NCBI GenBank assembly: GCA_036583965.1
Contig: JAZBQD010000017.1
Coordinates: forward strand, 26,136,385 to 26,200,384
Length of the DNA stretch: 64,000 nucleotides
Source: Prunella strophiata
Lineage: Eukaryota > Chordata > Aves > Passeriformes > Prunellidae
Direction: 5' to 3'
The notes under the pieces were generated by a model that searched no databases, had not been told where the DNA came from, and saw only the letters and a list, made by a program, of their open reading frames with translations. Shown here piece after piece: positions 47,090 to 58,700 of this stretch. Position 1 is the first letter of the stretch. Every line of letters starts with the position of its first letter. Made by a program: the position numbers and the translations under genes.

Positions 47090-47545
47090 TTTGGTGTGTG
47101 GGTCTGGGTTTCATATAAGGGGACAGTAAGCTCTCTGCACAGAGTAGGTAGACACAATAATTCCTTCTCTAGCTGGGGACTTGAGGACAGCCAATCTGGA
47201 TCTCAGGCCCCAGAGCATAAACAACATGGACTGAAGAGAGAAAAAACAAGAAGGATGGGACTTCATGGGCTGAGGCTGTAATTGGACAATTAGCTCCAAT
47301 ATGCTAACGGACCAAAACTTATAAAAATATGAGATCTTGTGACCAAGCCCTCTTTTTGCATCCATCTTGGAGCCATCTGGGCAGAGTCAAAACCATGGCT
47401 CTGGTACTGCCAGGGTGTGGCCTTTGAAGACCCTTCAATAAATATTCTTTTATTCCCCTTTACCATCCTCTGTTCCAGCTGTTTAAGGCATCAACTCAGT
47501 GATCTGGAAAGAAAGAGTCCTGTGTTCTGGTCCTCACTGACCCAG
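47090..47545 (+). mobile_element. Solo LTR of an endogenous retrovirus
   Basis: The block is GC-richer than its flanks and has the LTR order on the + strand: CCAAT (47296-47300), TATAAAAAT (47320-47328) and AATAAA (47437-47442), followed by a T-rich then CTCTG-type U5-like end. The general layout and the ending (GTGATCTGGAAAGAAAGAGT, TGTGTTCTGGTCCTCACTGA) resemble LTRs common in bird genomes, but I cannot name the family. No adjacent gag-pol remnant is visible, so a solo LTR is the likely state. Exact ends are uncertain, and I could not confirm a target duplication. Confidence 0.6.
47296..47442 (+). promoter_or_regulatory. LTR CCAAT box, TATA box and AATAAA signal
   Basis: CCAAT at 47296-47300, TATAAAAAT at 47320-47328 and AATAAA at 47437-47442 have the spacing expected of an LTR promoter plus polyadenylation signal. 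Activity is not known. Confidence 0.55.
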
Positions 47546-50500
47546 TTTTTCATATTTCTTTTATGAGACAACCATCACATGAAAGAAAATAACTGGAAAA
47601 AGAGTTTTGCTGCCTGAATTTAGCAGTTTAACCAAAGAGTATTTTCAGTACCGCCTCTAAAAATGAAATTAACCAGGATATTTCCTATTATTAATGAACC
47701 CCACAGTAATACCTAAAATATTGACCAATATTTTTTTGAAAAATAATGCTGCAACATTCTTATAACAATCAACCTGATAATTAGCATGTATTTCAAAAGA
47801 AAAGAATGCCAGATGATTCTTAAAAGATTTCTTCTGTCATCTTATAAAGCGAAAATAGTCAAACTACCAACCTGAAACTGAAGGAAGAGATAGAAAAAAT
47901 GCAAGGACCAAGCCAAATCCTTTTCCTCTTTAACCAAGTAACAGCTAACTAGTCTCAGAACAAAGTACTTTTAAATCTGATAGTTGGGCTAGCAATGCTC
48001 AGCTCTCAACACCAGCAATAGGTTGTTAGAGGCTGAAGTTAAATTTAAATTTCTTTAATACACCACTAAAACAGAGATCTTCAGAAAAGACTCAATAAAA
48101 GACAGTAAGTGGGTGCTTTCTACTGTAGTAAACAATCATAATAAGTTTCATAGTTCTCTGCTATACAAGAAATGAAATTTGATATTTAATTAAGCAAGGG
48201 AATTATTGTGTCATTAATTAAAATGATAGAATATCACTACAGAAAAGTCCCAGGAGTTTGTTTCAACATTATCTTTTAGTCTCAAAGTGACCCATGGTAA
48301 CTAGCTATTTTCCAAAAGGCAGGATGAGGAAAGAGATTAGACAGAAAAATTGCTTACCATAATGTAATTAGTTTAGACATATTTTCACACCCCTTCTTTG
48401 GAATTTCTTATGTTGTATTGGAAATCTGGGCTGCACCAAGAAGAGCACAAACACTTGGAAAAGTCAGCTTAAAAATACCAGTCTATTGGTGACTGGGGAG
48501 CTTAAGAATAAGGACTTTATTGCAAAAGTAGACTCTTGTTACAAATACTGCAATTCCTTTAAGTGGCTTTTGTAATGTAGTTAGCCTGGCTTTAAAAGGT
48601 GTTAGGACAGCATGCAACCGTAGAGAAAGTCAAATGTTATTCATCCACCTTCATGAAATGGATTCAAAATTCCTCACTACAGAGGCTAAATTTAAATGCA
48701 TAGCTTTTCTAAAAGATACTGTCAAAACAGGGAGTAGAGGGAAGAAAAATTGTGATGTGTTTGTAAAGAATGGTATGCAGGATTTCTTTTATCTTTAAAT
48801 ATGTTTAAAAAAAAATATCATTATCTACTTTTTTAACAAGAATGATAAATATATGCAAAATAACTTGGTCCTTCATGTAAAACTCAAGAAAAATGTGGTA
48901 TTTGAGATGTAATCCATAAATCCATAATGTGTATATATGTATATATGTAAACACACACACAAACACATGTATATATATATATACATGTTCTATAAAATCA
49001 CAGTAAAACAATTGTTTCTGGTACAGTCAGAGCCTTTTTAAAAAATATTTTCCCATTATTCATTCATGCAACACATTCTGGTTTTTCTGACTTAATTCTA
49101 TTCCTACCAGGAGAAAAAAATCCCAGATCCATTAGATTCAGTACAAACATTAAACATGAACAGAATGCTCTTGGTTCCCTTTCCTGACTCTGACCGTTGT
49201 AGCTGAGGTCACACTGCGAGCCTTCATCTTGCAGAGCTCTGCCTGCTGGCTTTCCTGCAACAAGAAGTTCTGCTCTGATATGTTACACCACTTCCAGATC
49301 CCTTTGTCTAGTGGGTCTCAAACCACACAAACTTCCACAGCATACTGGTAATAATCAGCCTTGATTTCTGATTCTTCAATGAGCCCCTTAACTTTGTGAT
49401 TGCTCTGCTCAACTTATCAGCTATTATGGAAACCAGAAGACTATTTTATTAAAGTACAGAAGTGAGTTTTTGGTATTTTCCACTTCACTGTCAAGCATGA
49501 GATAACCAGGAAAAGTACAAACCATATGCCCCATTTGCTTCTCTCTCTCTGTGAGGATCACCTGATGAGACACACATTCACTTTTCAGAACTGGAATATG
49601 TCCCCAGTCTGCAAGACTCTGAGATATGCTATGGGTTAAATAATTCTAACTGTAAAAGTCAGAGACAGCATGTCAAAAATCATTAACATAGTGATGAAGG
49701 TTTCCAATGGTGCATGTTTTTGTGTAGTAGAGTCCTATTTTCAGTATGGATACCATGGCCACACTTTGGTTGCACAGCTGGATGAGACTGTTGTGCATTT
49801 ACCCTGCTCTCCATGCAAGGAAACTTAAGTATACAAACACAGTCAGTTAAAATGCCCACTCTTCTGAACAGTGCAAAGGTCAGAATTGAAAGATGCAAAA
49901 CACAGCACATATAGATTAAGCAGATTTGCCAGATTTCTACAGAAGATATTATCAGATTGACCAGATCTGCTTTACAAACACCATTAAGACAGAGGGGTTT
50001 AGTCACTCATTGAAGACCCAAATATCTAGGCTGGTTTTAACAAAGGATTAATAAACTTCAGCACATATTCTTTCCAGTAGACAACTACATGAACAATCCA
50101 TGCAAATTCAATATTTAAATTCATACCCATATACAAATTTCATGACTGGAGAAGAACTCTCTAAAACAGTACTGCTCAATCTTTTGGCAGTCATAAATAG
50201 CATATCATGAATCAAGAGTTCTCCTTCCCAAAAGCTCATGTATGAACTGGAAATAAATGCAAAAAGAAGAAAAAAATACATGCATATGGAAAGTTGAAAA
50301 TATATAACAGATTCTGAAGATGGATATATGGTTACTTTGTTTGTTCTTTTTTTTTAAACCAGCCAGAAGTTTAACTGTGTCATTCTTAATCATAACACAC
50401 TACATTTTTGTACAAACCAGACTTTTCTAATACCTAAATAATAAATAAGCATTTACTTACATACCCTTCCAGCTGACAAAAATACTTGGGGAGATCTATG

Positions 50501-51559
50501 GATTGGTTTTAAAAGTGAAGTGGTCCTTCTGGAATAAAAGGTTAAGAAAAACAGCTCTACAAAAGGACTTATTAACCGTGAAAGATTCTGAGAGGACAGA
50601 AATGTTAAGTTATATTATTCCCCAGTCTCCTCTATTCTGAGCGTATCATTTGGTAAAAGACTTAACACTTTTCTTGAAACTGAAGGGCATAGTGAATTAC
50701 CATATTAATTTCCTTTTAATCAACATAATTAATGTATTTATTAAATTAGTTTGAATTTAAATACTGTAGTGCAAGAATACACTAATTAAATTTAATTAGA
50801 ATAATCTTATCTGGTACAATAGTTCTTACTCCTTTTCCCTTTATGTTTGCTTATTGAAAACCTCTATTGTAGGATTATAAGGAATTTATAATTGCTTGAC
50901 TACATAGCCCCACCTCCATTGACACACTTTCCTGGATGCAGCCTGTTGATTCAAATGTGGAAAAGGTGTTTCTCTGTGTCTGGGAGGAGAGTGAAATCCC
51001 AGAACTGTGGGTGCTGTCAATCAAAAGTTAAAGGCCTCTTCAGGAGGTCCCCCCTGACTCTGAGCACAGAGCCTGGCTGACGTAGGGAGCAGTGCTAGTT
51101 TGGTCACATTGCCTTAGTCAGTTTCCCTGGTGGCAGTACATGTACTTCTGAACACCCACACAAGTTATCTACACCACGTCCTTAGACAAACCATCCCATG
51201 TGGTTTTTCAAAAAATGTCTAGTGTAACTCTTTCTCAAAATAAGAAATGTAGTCAAAAATCAAACCCAGAGTGTGGCTAAGGGTTGGGGTTTTTCTGTCT
51301 GATACCCATTTTGTATGCTTCCTGTAACAAAACTGTCAGTGGTACCCACAAGACACATTTGATCTCTCTTGTATAAAATATTAATCTCTCCTCTGGATAC
51401 AGTTAAGCCTTTTTGGTTTTGGAAAAAAAAAAATAAATGAAAAAAAAATGTTGTTAGAAGAGAAAAAGTTCAATTCTCTCATCTGGAAGTCCTGAAATAA
51501 TCTTCTCTCTACAAGCCAGAGCAGTAAGGAGTTAGTACATTGCTCTTCCTCAAACACCA
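47546..51559. other. AT-rich sequence, no gene seen
   Basis: Includes a TATATG/TATA and CA patch at about 48928-48985. The slightly GC-richer segments at 49185-49330 and 50905-51130 have no recognised coding or repeat content. Confidence 0.5.
48928..48985. repeat. TATATG, CA and TA simple repeat
   Basis: GTGTATATATGTATATATG is followed by ACACACACACA and then ATGTATATATATATATACATG. The last part is a near-perfect palindrome. Confidence 0.85.
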
Positions 51560-51790
51560 GTAATGAAGTCATGGAATCTTCTAGGCTACAAAAGTCCTCT
51601 GAGATCACTGAGTCCAACCTTAGACTGATGAAAAGGCAGTCACCTTTTCAACTTGACCATGGCACTAGTGCCACATCCAGTAATTTCTTAAAGGGCTCCA
51701 GGGATGGCTACTCCATCATCTCCCCATGCAATCAATTCCAGTTTAACAAGTCTTTCCATTATTTCTTTTTTTTTCTGATGACCATTCAGG
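51560..51790 (-). mobile_element. CR1 LINE 3' end, degraded
   Basis: The + strand reads ATGGAATCTTCTAGGCTACA, AAAGTCCTCTGAGATCACTGAGTCCAACC, CTAGTGCCACATCCAGTAATTTCTT, CTCCAGGGATGGCTACTCCATCATC, TTCCAGTTTAACAAGTCTTTCC. These are the standard reversed CR1 landmarks with moderate divergence. It is 5' truncated at about 51790. Confidence 0.85.
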
Positions 51791-52139
51791 TAGGCTGGTT
51801 AGAATAGAATGTGCCTGGAAAGGGGGCTGTACAAAGTTATGGTAGCACTTTTCTGGAGCCAGTTTTCCTTCTCAGGTCTGTGGCGATTGTGCAATATACA
51901 GTGCAAGCACCAAAACGTGATTAAGGAGCAGACAAGGGTGGTAGGGACCACCAAAACACCCTCAAAGCTGAACTGTTTCCAGAAGCACACAGAAGACTGG
52001 GCTGTGCCTTCTAAGTCATTTATGTGAAGAACAAGAAACCAAAGCCCAGGAGGGAAAACTGATCTACAGGAAGTTACTCCCACAAAGCCCATGTAGCACA
52101 CCCCAGGAGTCTGGACACATTGTTGGCTGAATCAGTGCT
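51791..52139. other. Unassigned, less AT-rich sequence
   Basis: Overlapping open frames on both strands (72 and 100 codons) have no recognisable domain. It may be part of an unidentified repeat together with the next block. Confidence 0.4.
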
Positions 52140-52500
52140 AGACCCAAAACTGCTGATCCCCTTTCCTCTCCTGTCTCATTCCGCCTTTTTTTCCTTCTTT
52201 GTTCCCTGTTTCTTTTTATCCTATAGGTGTCATTAGGACACGGATAAAGTCACTAGGTGTAACAGCAAGCTCCAAAATGTTACCTTGCTGTAAAAAGTCC
52301 ATACCTTTTACAGGCTCTGTTCTTAGCAGCAGCAACTACATCCTTCTTCTTCACTGCAGCACTGCTAACTGAAGTCTACCCCTTCCTGTCTTGCTGGCTG
52401 CTCCTCTTATATTACTCAATGTTATTAGCTATGGCTGTGCCCTATTAAGGGCACACCTGCTCTCAATCTTAGAAATCAGACCAGCTGCAACTCTTTAAGA
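52140..52500 (-). mobile_element. Possible LTR-like fragment
   Basis: Read on the minus strand, GTGTGCCCTTAATAGGGCACA (a palindromic segment at about 52440-52460) is followed by AATATAAGAGGAGCAGCCAGC (TATA-like, near 52400-52420) and a transcription-start-like GC-richer region. This is an arrangement seen in bird LTR promoters. The opposite end is T/C-rich. No terminal repeats or target duplication were found, and the family is unknown. Confidence 0.3.
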
Positions 52501-53344
52501 AGGGTAAAATTACCTTCAATAATCTGAATTATCTCCCACATATAGGGTTTTTTTTTATTATTATTATAATGTGTAAAATATATACAGATTTTCATGTGTA
52601 GTTTGCTAATAAAACTTTGTGAACTTTTTTGGACTCTTCTCCCACTATTTTTCAACCACAGGCATCTATGAATCTTGGATGCTCCTCTCCACATAGGAGT
52701 GGGACACAATAAGTTTCCTTCCAAGGAAACTGTGAATATAAATGGACACGCATCACTGAGGCACTCAGGTTTGAAGACGAGAGAAACAAATTTGTTGTCA
52801 GGATTTCATCTGAACAATGTATAGAAGATTCATCTGAACAATGTGGACCACACACTGACTGCTGGGACAAATAACGAAATGCACCATAGCAATCCAGGGG
52901 TTTTTACTATGGTTTGTTCTGAAGCAGTAAACATATGGCTGGGGACAAGTAAATGCACCAGTTTGCATTGCATGTATGTGTGAAGGAAGCCACAATAAAA
53001 TTCTTCAGGCAGATTTAATTTAGAATTTCCATAGTTCTTGGAGGGTTTATTTGGTTCCAGGTTTTCATTTTAGTGCATGTAGATGCTGATGTCATAATTT
53101 CCTTCTGAAGTGTACTGTTATAAAAGGCTACTTCCCCTCAATTTTCAAGTTCTGAAACACAGCTTACTTGCATAAAAGTGATGATTGTTTCAGATTCTAA
53201 GGCAATACACAATGAGCTTATCCCCATCAGGCCCATGGCATCTGCACCAATCTGCATCTGCAAACGATATTACCTTAAAAATTGAGATCTGATTGAACTT
53301 CAATGACAATATAGCAGTTTACAGGTGGAAAAAAATCTGTCAAA
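52501..53344. other. AT-rich sequence, no gene seen
   Basis: Contains a 16 bp direct repeat (TTCATCTGAACAATGT) at 52805-52820 and 52829-52844. Nothing else was recognised. Confidence 0.5.
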
Positions 53345-53500
53345 AATGTAGAAGCTTCTGACTTGGAAGGACCTACAAGGATTGAAAGCCAACTCCTGGC
53401 CCTGCAGAGGACACATCCCCAAGAATCACTCTATGTGCCTTAGAGCATTTTCCTAGTGATTCTTGAGCTCTGTCAGGCTTGGTGTTGTAACCACTTGTCT
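53345..53500 (-). mobile_element. CR1 LINE 3' end fragment
   Basis: The + strand landmarks are CTTGGAAGGACCTACAAGGAT, CAACTCCTGGCCCTGCAGAGG, CCCCAAGAATCACTCTATGTG, GAGCATTTTCCTAGTGATTCTTGAGCTCTGTCAGGCTTGGTG. They match the same CR1 subtype as the copy at 28081. A 21 bp tandem duplication (TCTGGATCACATTTCCCC) follows directly at 53499-53537. Confidence 0.85.
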
Positions 53501-53537
53501 GGATCACATTTCCCCCTTCTCTGGATCACATTTCCCC
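53499..53537. repeat. 21 bp-period tandem duplication
   Basis: TCTGGATCACATTTCCCC occurs at 53499-53516 and 53520-53537, at the truncated edge of the CR1 fragment. Confidence 0.85.
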
Positions 53538-53739
53538 ACAGACTGCAAGACACTGAAAAAATGTCAGTTTCATATCAAAGATGAATTGACAAACTGCACA
53601 AACTGAATACTGACTAAACTAAAGGACAATTTGTGCTTTGTAAAAAACAAATAAACAAAAAAGCATAAAGAAGAAATGATGACTTAATGTAAATAATAAT
53701 CTTGAGAAGGTTCTGAACTAGTTAGGCTTCTACAGCTTG

Positions 53740-53812
53740 GTTGGTTTTTTTTGGTTTTTTGTTTTTGTTTTTTTTTTTTTTTTTTTTTTTTTGTTTTTTT
53801 TTTTTTTTTTTT
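53740..53812. repeat. T/G then poly-T low-complexity block
   Basis: GGTTGG and TTTTGG units pass into runs of T (over 20 and then 19 bases) broken by a single G. Confidence 0.92.
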
Positions 53813-53913
53813 ATAATTCAGTTCTAGCCAATGAAGGGGAAAAGCAGTTTATAGGTCTTAATCTGCTGTATCAGTCATGCTATTTTTTACCAATGCTACT
53901 AATGAGATGCAGA

Positions 53914-54159
53914 GGAATGAAGGAATGAAGGAAGGAAGGAAGGAAGGAAGGAAGGAAGGAAGGAAGGAAGGATAGGAAGGAAGGAAGGAAGGAGGAAGGA
54001 AGGAAGGAAGGAAGGAAGGAAGGAAGGAAGGAAGGAAGGAGGAAGGAAGGAAGGAAGGAAGGAAGGAAGGAAGGAAGGAAGGAAGGAAGGAAGGAAGGAA
54101 GGAAGGAAGGAAGGAAGGAAGGAAGGAAGGAAGGAAGGAAGGAAGGAAGGAAGGAAGGA
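53914..54159. repeat. AAGG tetranucleotide microsatellite, about 246 bp
   Basis: The + strand is an essentially unbroken (GGAA)n tract of about 60 units, after two GGAATGAA starter units. Interruptions are visible: GATAGG at about 53970, and GGAGG single-unit losses near 53990 and 54040. The last 115 bases are perfect. All bases on the + strand are purines apart from the GATA interruption. The minus-strand open frames in all three phases encode only Leu-Pro-Ser-Phe repeats and are artefacts of the repeat. Its length suggests it is polymorphic. Confidence 0.97.
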
Positions 54160-55444
54160 CATTCAAAGTTTAAAAGTTTCACTAAGTCACTATAAAGTTG
54201 CAAATGTTAACTAGTTATTAACTTCTGAAATAAGTATTTTGCTTCCAAAATTTATGTCAAATATGTAAATATAAAGGTTATTTTAAACTTTGTTTATACA
54301 GTATATACAGGTAGCAAACCATGGTTAACATCAGCTGGTTTGTGGTATCCCAGAATATACTCCCAACCGTTGCTGCTGAGAGAAAGCACAAATAGTCATG
54401 TCACAGAAGGCTGGCTATGAATTCAAAATGAAGCTTGCATAGCATTAAGTCATCCCCCTTTTACGTCTCATTTCAGCAAGAGGTAAATTTGACCTGCCTT
54501 TGTGAATTGTTATAGGGTTTTCTCTGCTTCATGGTCTGACAAAATATACACACCTACCTGCCATCTTCCAACCCAGGAGACCATGACTAACAACCATGTC
54601 TGACGACAGCTTCAGAAACTAGAGAGAAGCCACAGCACCCCAATGAGACATTTTGTCTCATCTGTACCACAACTGAGAGACAGGATAACTAGTTGGCAGC
54701 TAGGCAAAAACTTGGAGAGAACTAAAGTCCATGAAAGTCCATGTTTCACCAAATAATCTATCAAAACCTTCTCTTGAATTGGAGGGTTTCTTAGTATTAT
54801 AATTATTTTTTCACTAACATATGTGATTGCTAATTACTATGTATATTGTCCCATTTTCTTCACACAGCTACTAACGTATCATTTTCTTCTTTTTTTCAAT
54901 TGTCTTGTGTCTCAGTCAGGGGTTTCATCACTTCTTCCATGTCAGAAGAAGTACCAGTTGAAACTGTCACTTGTCTACTTGTTAAAGTTTAAAAGCAGTT
55001 AATTCTGCAGAGAATTCTACCAGTAAAAACAAATTACTTCATTTATTCCACTAAAAACTTATGGGACTCAAATTTCCAACAGTGTTTGGAACCTCAGTTC
55101 CACTCCAATCTTCAAAGAAATTGATCTGAGTCCTTGAAAACTCCATGTAGAAGTTTAGCAAACATAGGGAGAGGACAGCACTGTGGCCCAAGTTATGTGA
55201 CACAGTTACTTGATACTTTCCTGCACAAATTGGAACCAGTTTTCTCTCTTCAGGTTGTGGTCAGGAATTTTCAAAATTGTTTACCTAGCACAACAGATTG
55301 ATACCTAAGTTGTAGGTGTTATCTCACACCATATTCTGTACCCATTTCTTTCTCTCACAGAAAGGCCTCTGGAGATTTCTCCCACAGGAATGGAGCACAT
55401 ATATTCAGCTTTGTACAATAAAGTACAAGCTTCCACTACATAAG
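54160..55444. other. AT-rich sequence, no gene seen
   Basis: No exon or repeat family is recognised. The right-hand part (about 55300-55444) may belong to the LTR that follows. Confidence 0.45.
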
Positions 55445-55750
55445 GTATCACCAAAGGGATATCAGGGACAGACAAAGGTGATATAGAGACTCCGTCATCA
55501 GAAGGCATGAAAAAGAACTTTATTATTAGAAATTTATAGTTTTTATAGAAACAATGGTGGACCTAAGACCTGATTGGCCTTTAGGAATCTTCTCTCACCT
55601 ATTGGTCAAGAAGGGACAACTCCTTCTTGTAAACATCTTTAACAAACAGAGATTGCCTGCCAAGTGCAGAGATTGAGATAATAATTGTTTTAATTCTTTC
55701 TCTGAGTTTTCTCACAGCTTCTCACAGATTCCCAGGAAAATCTTAGGACA
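55445..55750 (-). mobile_element. Solo LTR of an endogenous retrovirus
   Basis: On the minus strand the block starts with TGTCCTAAGATTTTCCTGGG (from 55750), then shows two CCAAT boxes (complement at 55601-55605 and 55573-55577), a double TATA-like segment (complement at 55533-55549) and AATAAA (complement of TTTATT at 55519-55524). A GATGACGGAGTCTCTATATC-type downstream segment follows. This is a textbook LTR order and resembles ERVK-like LTRs of songbirds, though the family is not proven. The 3' end on the minus strand is uncertain and could extend to about 55300. No internal retroviral sequence adjoins. Confidence 0.65.
55519..55605 (-). promoter_or_regulatory. LTR CCAAT boxes, TATA box and AATAAA signal
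   Basis: On the minus strand, CCAAT (55605-55601 and 55577-55573), TATAAAAA/TATAAA (55549-55533) and AATAAA (55524-55519) succeed each other within 90 bases. The AATAAA lies very close to the TATA box, as in some alpha- and betaretroviral LTRs. Confidence 0.55.
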
Positions 55751-58700
55751 GCTATGTCTCTGTCTGTTCACAGGATTTGTGATTACCACACATAAGGACC
55801 CAAATGAAAATAATTTCTTTCCTGTGTACTCCTTTTCTGAGAATAAGCTAAATAAACAGATCCTGCTGACTGGCAGGATTTCTTCCAAAAGATTTGCACC
55901 ATTCAGTCTTGAGAAACAATGCAGAAAGTGGAAAATCAGGCTGCAAATCTGATAATTAACAGTCATCCGTGGCTGAAAATACTACATTTACTTTCCCTAG
56001 ATTCTTTTTTACCTATACTACATATTTTAAGGAACAACCTAGATCACTTGTTAAGCACTTTGTTCAATAACTCCACACCCTTGATTGCAGCTGACCACTT
56101 TGAGACTTGTATAATATTCAGAGCAGACTTGTGTACTATTCAGAGCAAACTAGGAAATCGTAGCTCTTCAGTTGTATCATCCCATGAAATGGATTACAGA
56201 GGTGTAGATTGGGAGGAGCCAGATTTTTTACTCATATCAGGATGTATAGTTGTTAAGGTCAGATGTATTTTTCTTACACGAGATGCAGTATGATCCTGTG
56301 TCATCGTGTTCTATGAGCAAACATATAACATCCAGGAAATGGGATTAATTTAAATTGAAGTGATTCTGGTCAGTAACTTTTGGTTTTATTCTGGTGTGAA
56401 TCTTTTCAAGAGTCCCTCACTGTAACTAAGTAGACATACTTTCAAATGCTCCAAACATCAGTGTGTTGGCACCAGTAGTCTGTAACAGTGACTCTTCGGC
56501 AAGTTTGCTGTTTCTGTTTTGTGCCACACCAGAAGTCAAGATTTGGAAGTCTTTAGCTAGTGACAGAGGACTTTATTCCCCACCCCTCCCATCTATCAGA
56601 ACAGGAAAATATTGAGGTGCTGACACCCCGCTATTAGAAAAGCAGAATGATGGTGTCAGAATGATTTATTTCTAATGGGTTTCTGACAGCTTTTCCTATG
56701 TTAAGGCAGCTCTCACGCAGGAGAATATGACAGTCATGTTGGCATGCCCCTTATAATGTGTGTTATTAATAGGTTTTCATTTTATTGATCTCTCAGATAG
56801 ATAATCATTTTTGAATGGCTGTAGAATGCTGTTTGAGGTGAATGGTAGATGACATACAGGGCAAGATATAGCAAGACAAAGGATATGGCATAAGGAGGTT
56901 CTAGCTGATGATATAAATATATTTAAGAGGCAAAAACTGTCAAAAGCAAAATATCATATGATTGATTACTCTATTATATTTGTATGGAGAGAGAAAATAT
57001 GAAAGAAAACTTGGGAAGGAAAGGTGAAAAAAAAACAATGTTAATTCATTTACATATGTTACCTTCCTTTTTTTGTATTACTCATGGCTTACACTAATTA
57101 AAAAATATTTTTTATTAATGCTGGATATAAAGATAGCATCTAAGTTCCTAAACACACTGTTCCAAGTACCCAGCTGTTGAAAATATACATCATAAACACA
57201 TGATCTGACCACTCATTACTTGCTTTTGCTCATTTTCCAGAGATAGTTTTACACCAAACTGATTTCTAAAGAACCTTCCAAGGAATTATACTGTATGTGT
57301 ACAGTACTGTCATCACAGAAGCTCACTATTGTTGTCAAACAGTGCAGAAAGCATGAAGATTATTTTAGAAATGACAGCAGATGTAATAGTGGCATGTGCA
57401 AATAATCTCTGAAAACAAAGAGTTTCATAGATTTTTATTGCTGAAATGTATTTCTACTAATTATAGTACCTAAATTCTTAAATAAATTTCTGGATTTCTG
57501 AAGTAGCAAACTGGCATTCCAAAAAAATTATCCAAATTAACACTGGAGAATGACATCCAAGCCCCATCCTTTGGACATGAAGGCATCGTCTGGATGCTAT
57601 AATTATTTTTGTAGTACTGACACAGAAAAGAGGCCTGCAAGGGACTTTAGAGGCTAGGTAGATTGTAAGCCCAGCTTTTCCCTAGGATGTATGACATGAT
57701 GGGATTTTTTTAAACTAGAACTGTAATTAATTTTAACTTATTGAAAAAGATTTTTGACCAAGAAAGAGCATATTGAAACTCAGGAAAATTGGTGGGGGAA
57801 GCTGTTTTACTTATTTTCTTTTTTTAACCTCTGAACTTTAGTTGAAGGTTAAGGCAGTATCATTAAAAGCTGATAAACCTGATCATAAAAACTGAATTTC
57901 TGGTGCTAAGCCAGCTCCTATAAAGTAATAATAACAGTAGATGTGTAACTTAAACTGGCATAACTAAACTTTATTTTTAAGTCATTGCAGGTATGTTGAT
58001 TAATGCCAGTTATAGATTGGTGGAGACACTTCCAAGATGATTGAGAAGTCAACATGGACAGCTCTTGCAGTGCTGAAGAAGTTTTTATATTGTTATGTGG
58101 CCTTTTGACAAAATCAGCAGATCTTTGTCTCATTTTGACTGGGGCTGTGGGGCATGGAAGACAGCAATGAGCAAGCTGCTTGTCACATGTTAACCAAACC
58201 TGCTGCACTACCTCTGACAGCACTGCTCTTACCTGTGCCAGTGAAGGTGGTAGCCCACTTTTATTAAAAGTATTAAAAGCTAGTTTAAAAAAATATGTTG
58301 CCACATCAGGTAGAAATTGAATTTTTCTGAATAAAACAATTGTCTATGAAAAGGCCAACATGTAAGATTTAAGTGCTCAGTACACATGAAAACTAATGAT
58401 TAGAAATAGCTGGTTTGTTCCCAACTTTCCCAGAAGACTCAAGATCGTTTGGGATAGGAGCTTTTTATTTGTATTGCATTGCACTTAGATGTGAGTGGGT
58501 ACATGCTTTCCAGTGGATCAAAAAGATGTGGGTTCATGTATGCTATAGTACATCATCAAAGGACTCTAACATTGTTTAGCTAACTCAGAAATAAGCAGTC
58601 TTGCACTCAAAACTCAAAGTCGTTGTTCACATATTCCTGTTTTCCCTTTGGAGCCTTTAGGATGCAAACAACGCACTGCACTGCAGGTGTAAAAGTCAAA

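Noticed and set aside
53914..54159. Regular repeat considered as a CRISPR array
   Set aside because: It is a 4 bp microsatellite without spacers, and the surrounding DNA is animal genomic sequence.
53858..54203. Three minus-strand frames encoding Leu-Pro-Ser-Phe repeats
   Set aside because: They are translations of the AAGG microsatellite in different frames, not genes.
55919..56293. 124-codon + strand open frame next to the LTR
   Set aside because: It shows no retroviral motif and no recognised domain, and was judged chance.
57918..58304. 128-codon minus-strand open frame
   Set aside because: Composition is plausible, but no family or exon context could be named. It could be an old transposon piece but cannot be supported here.
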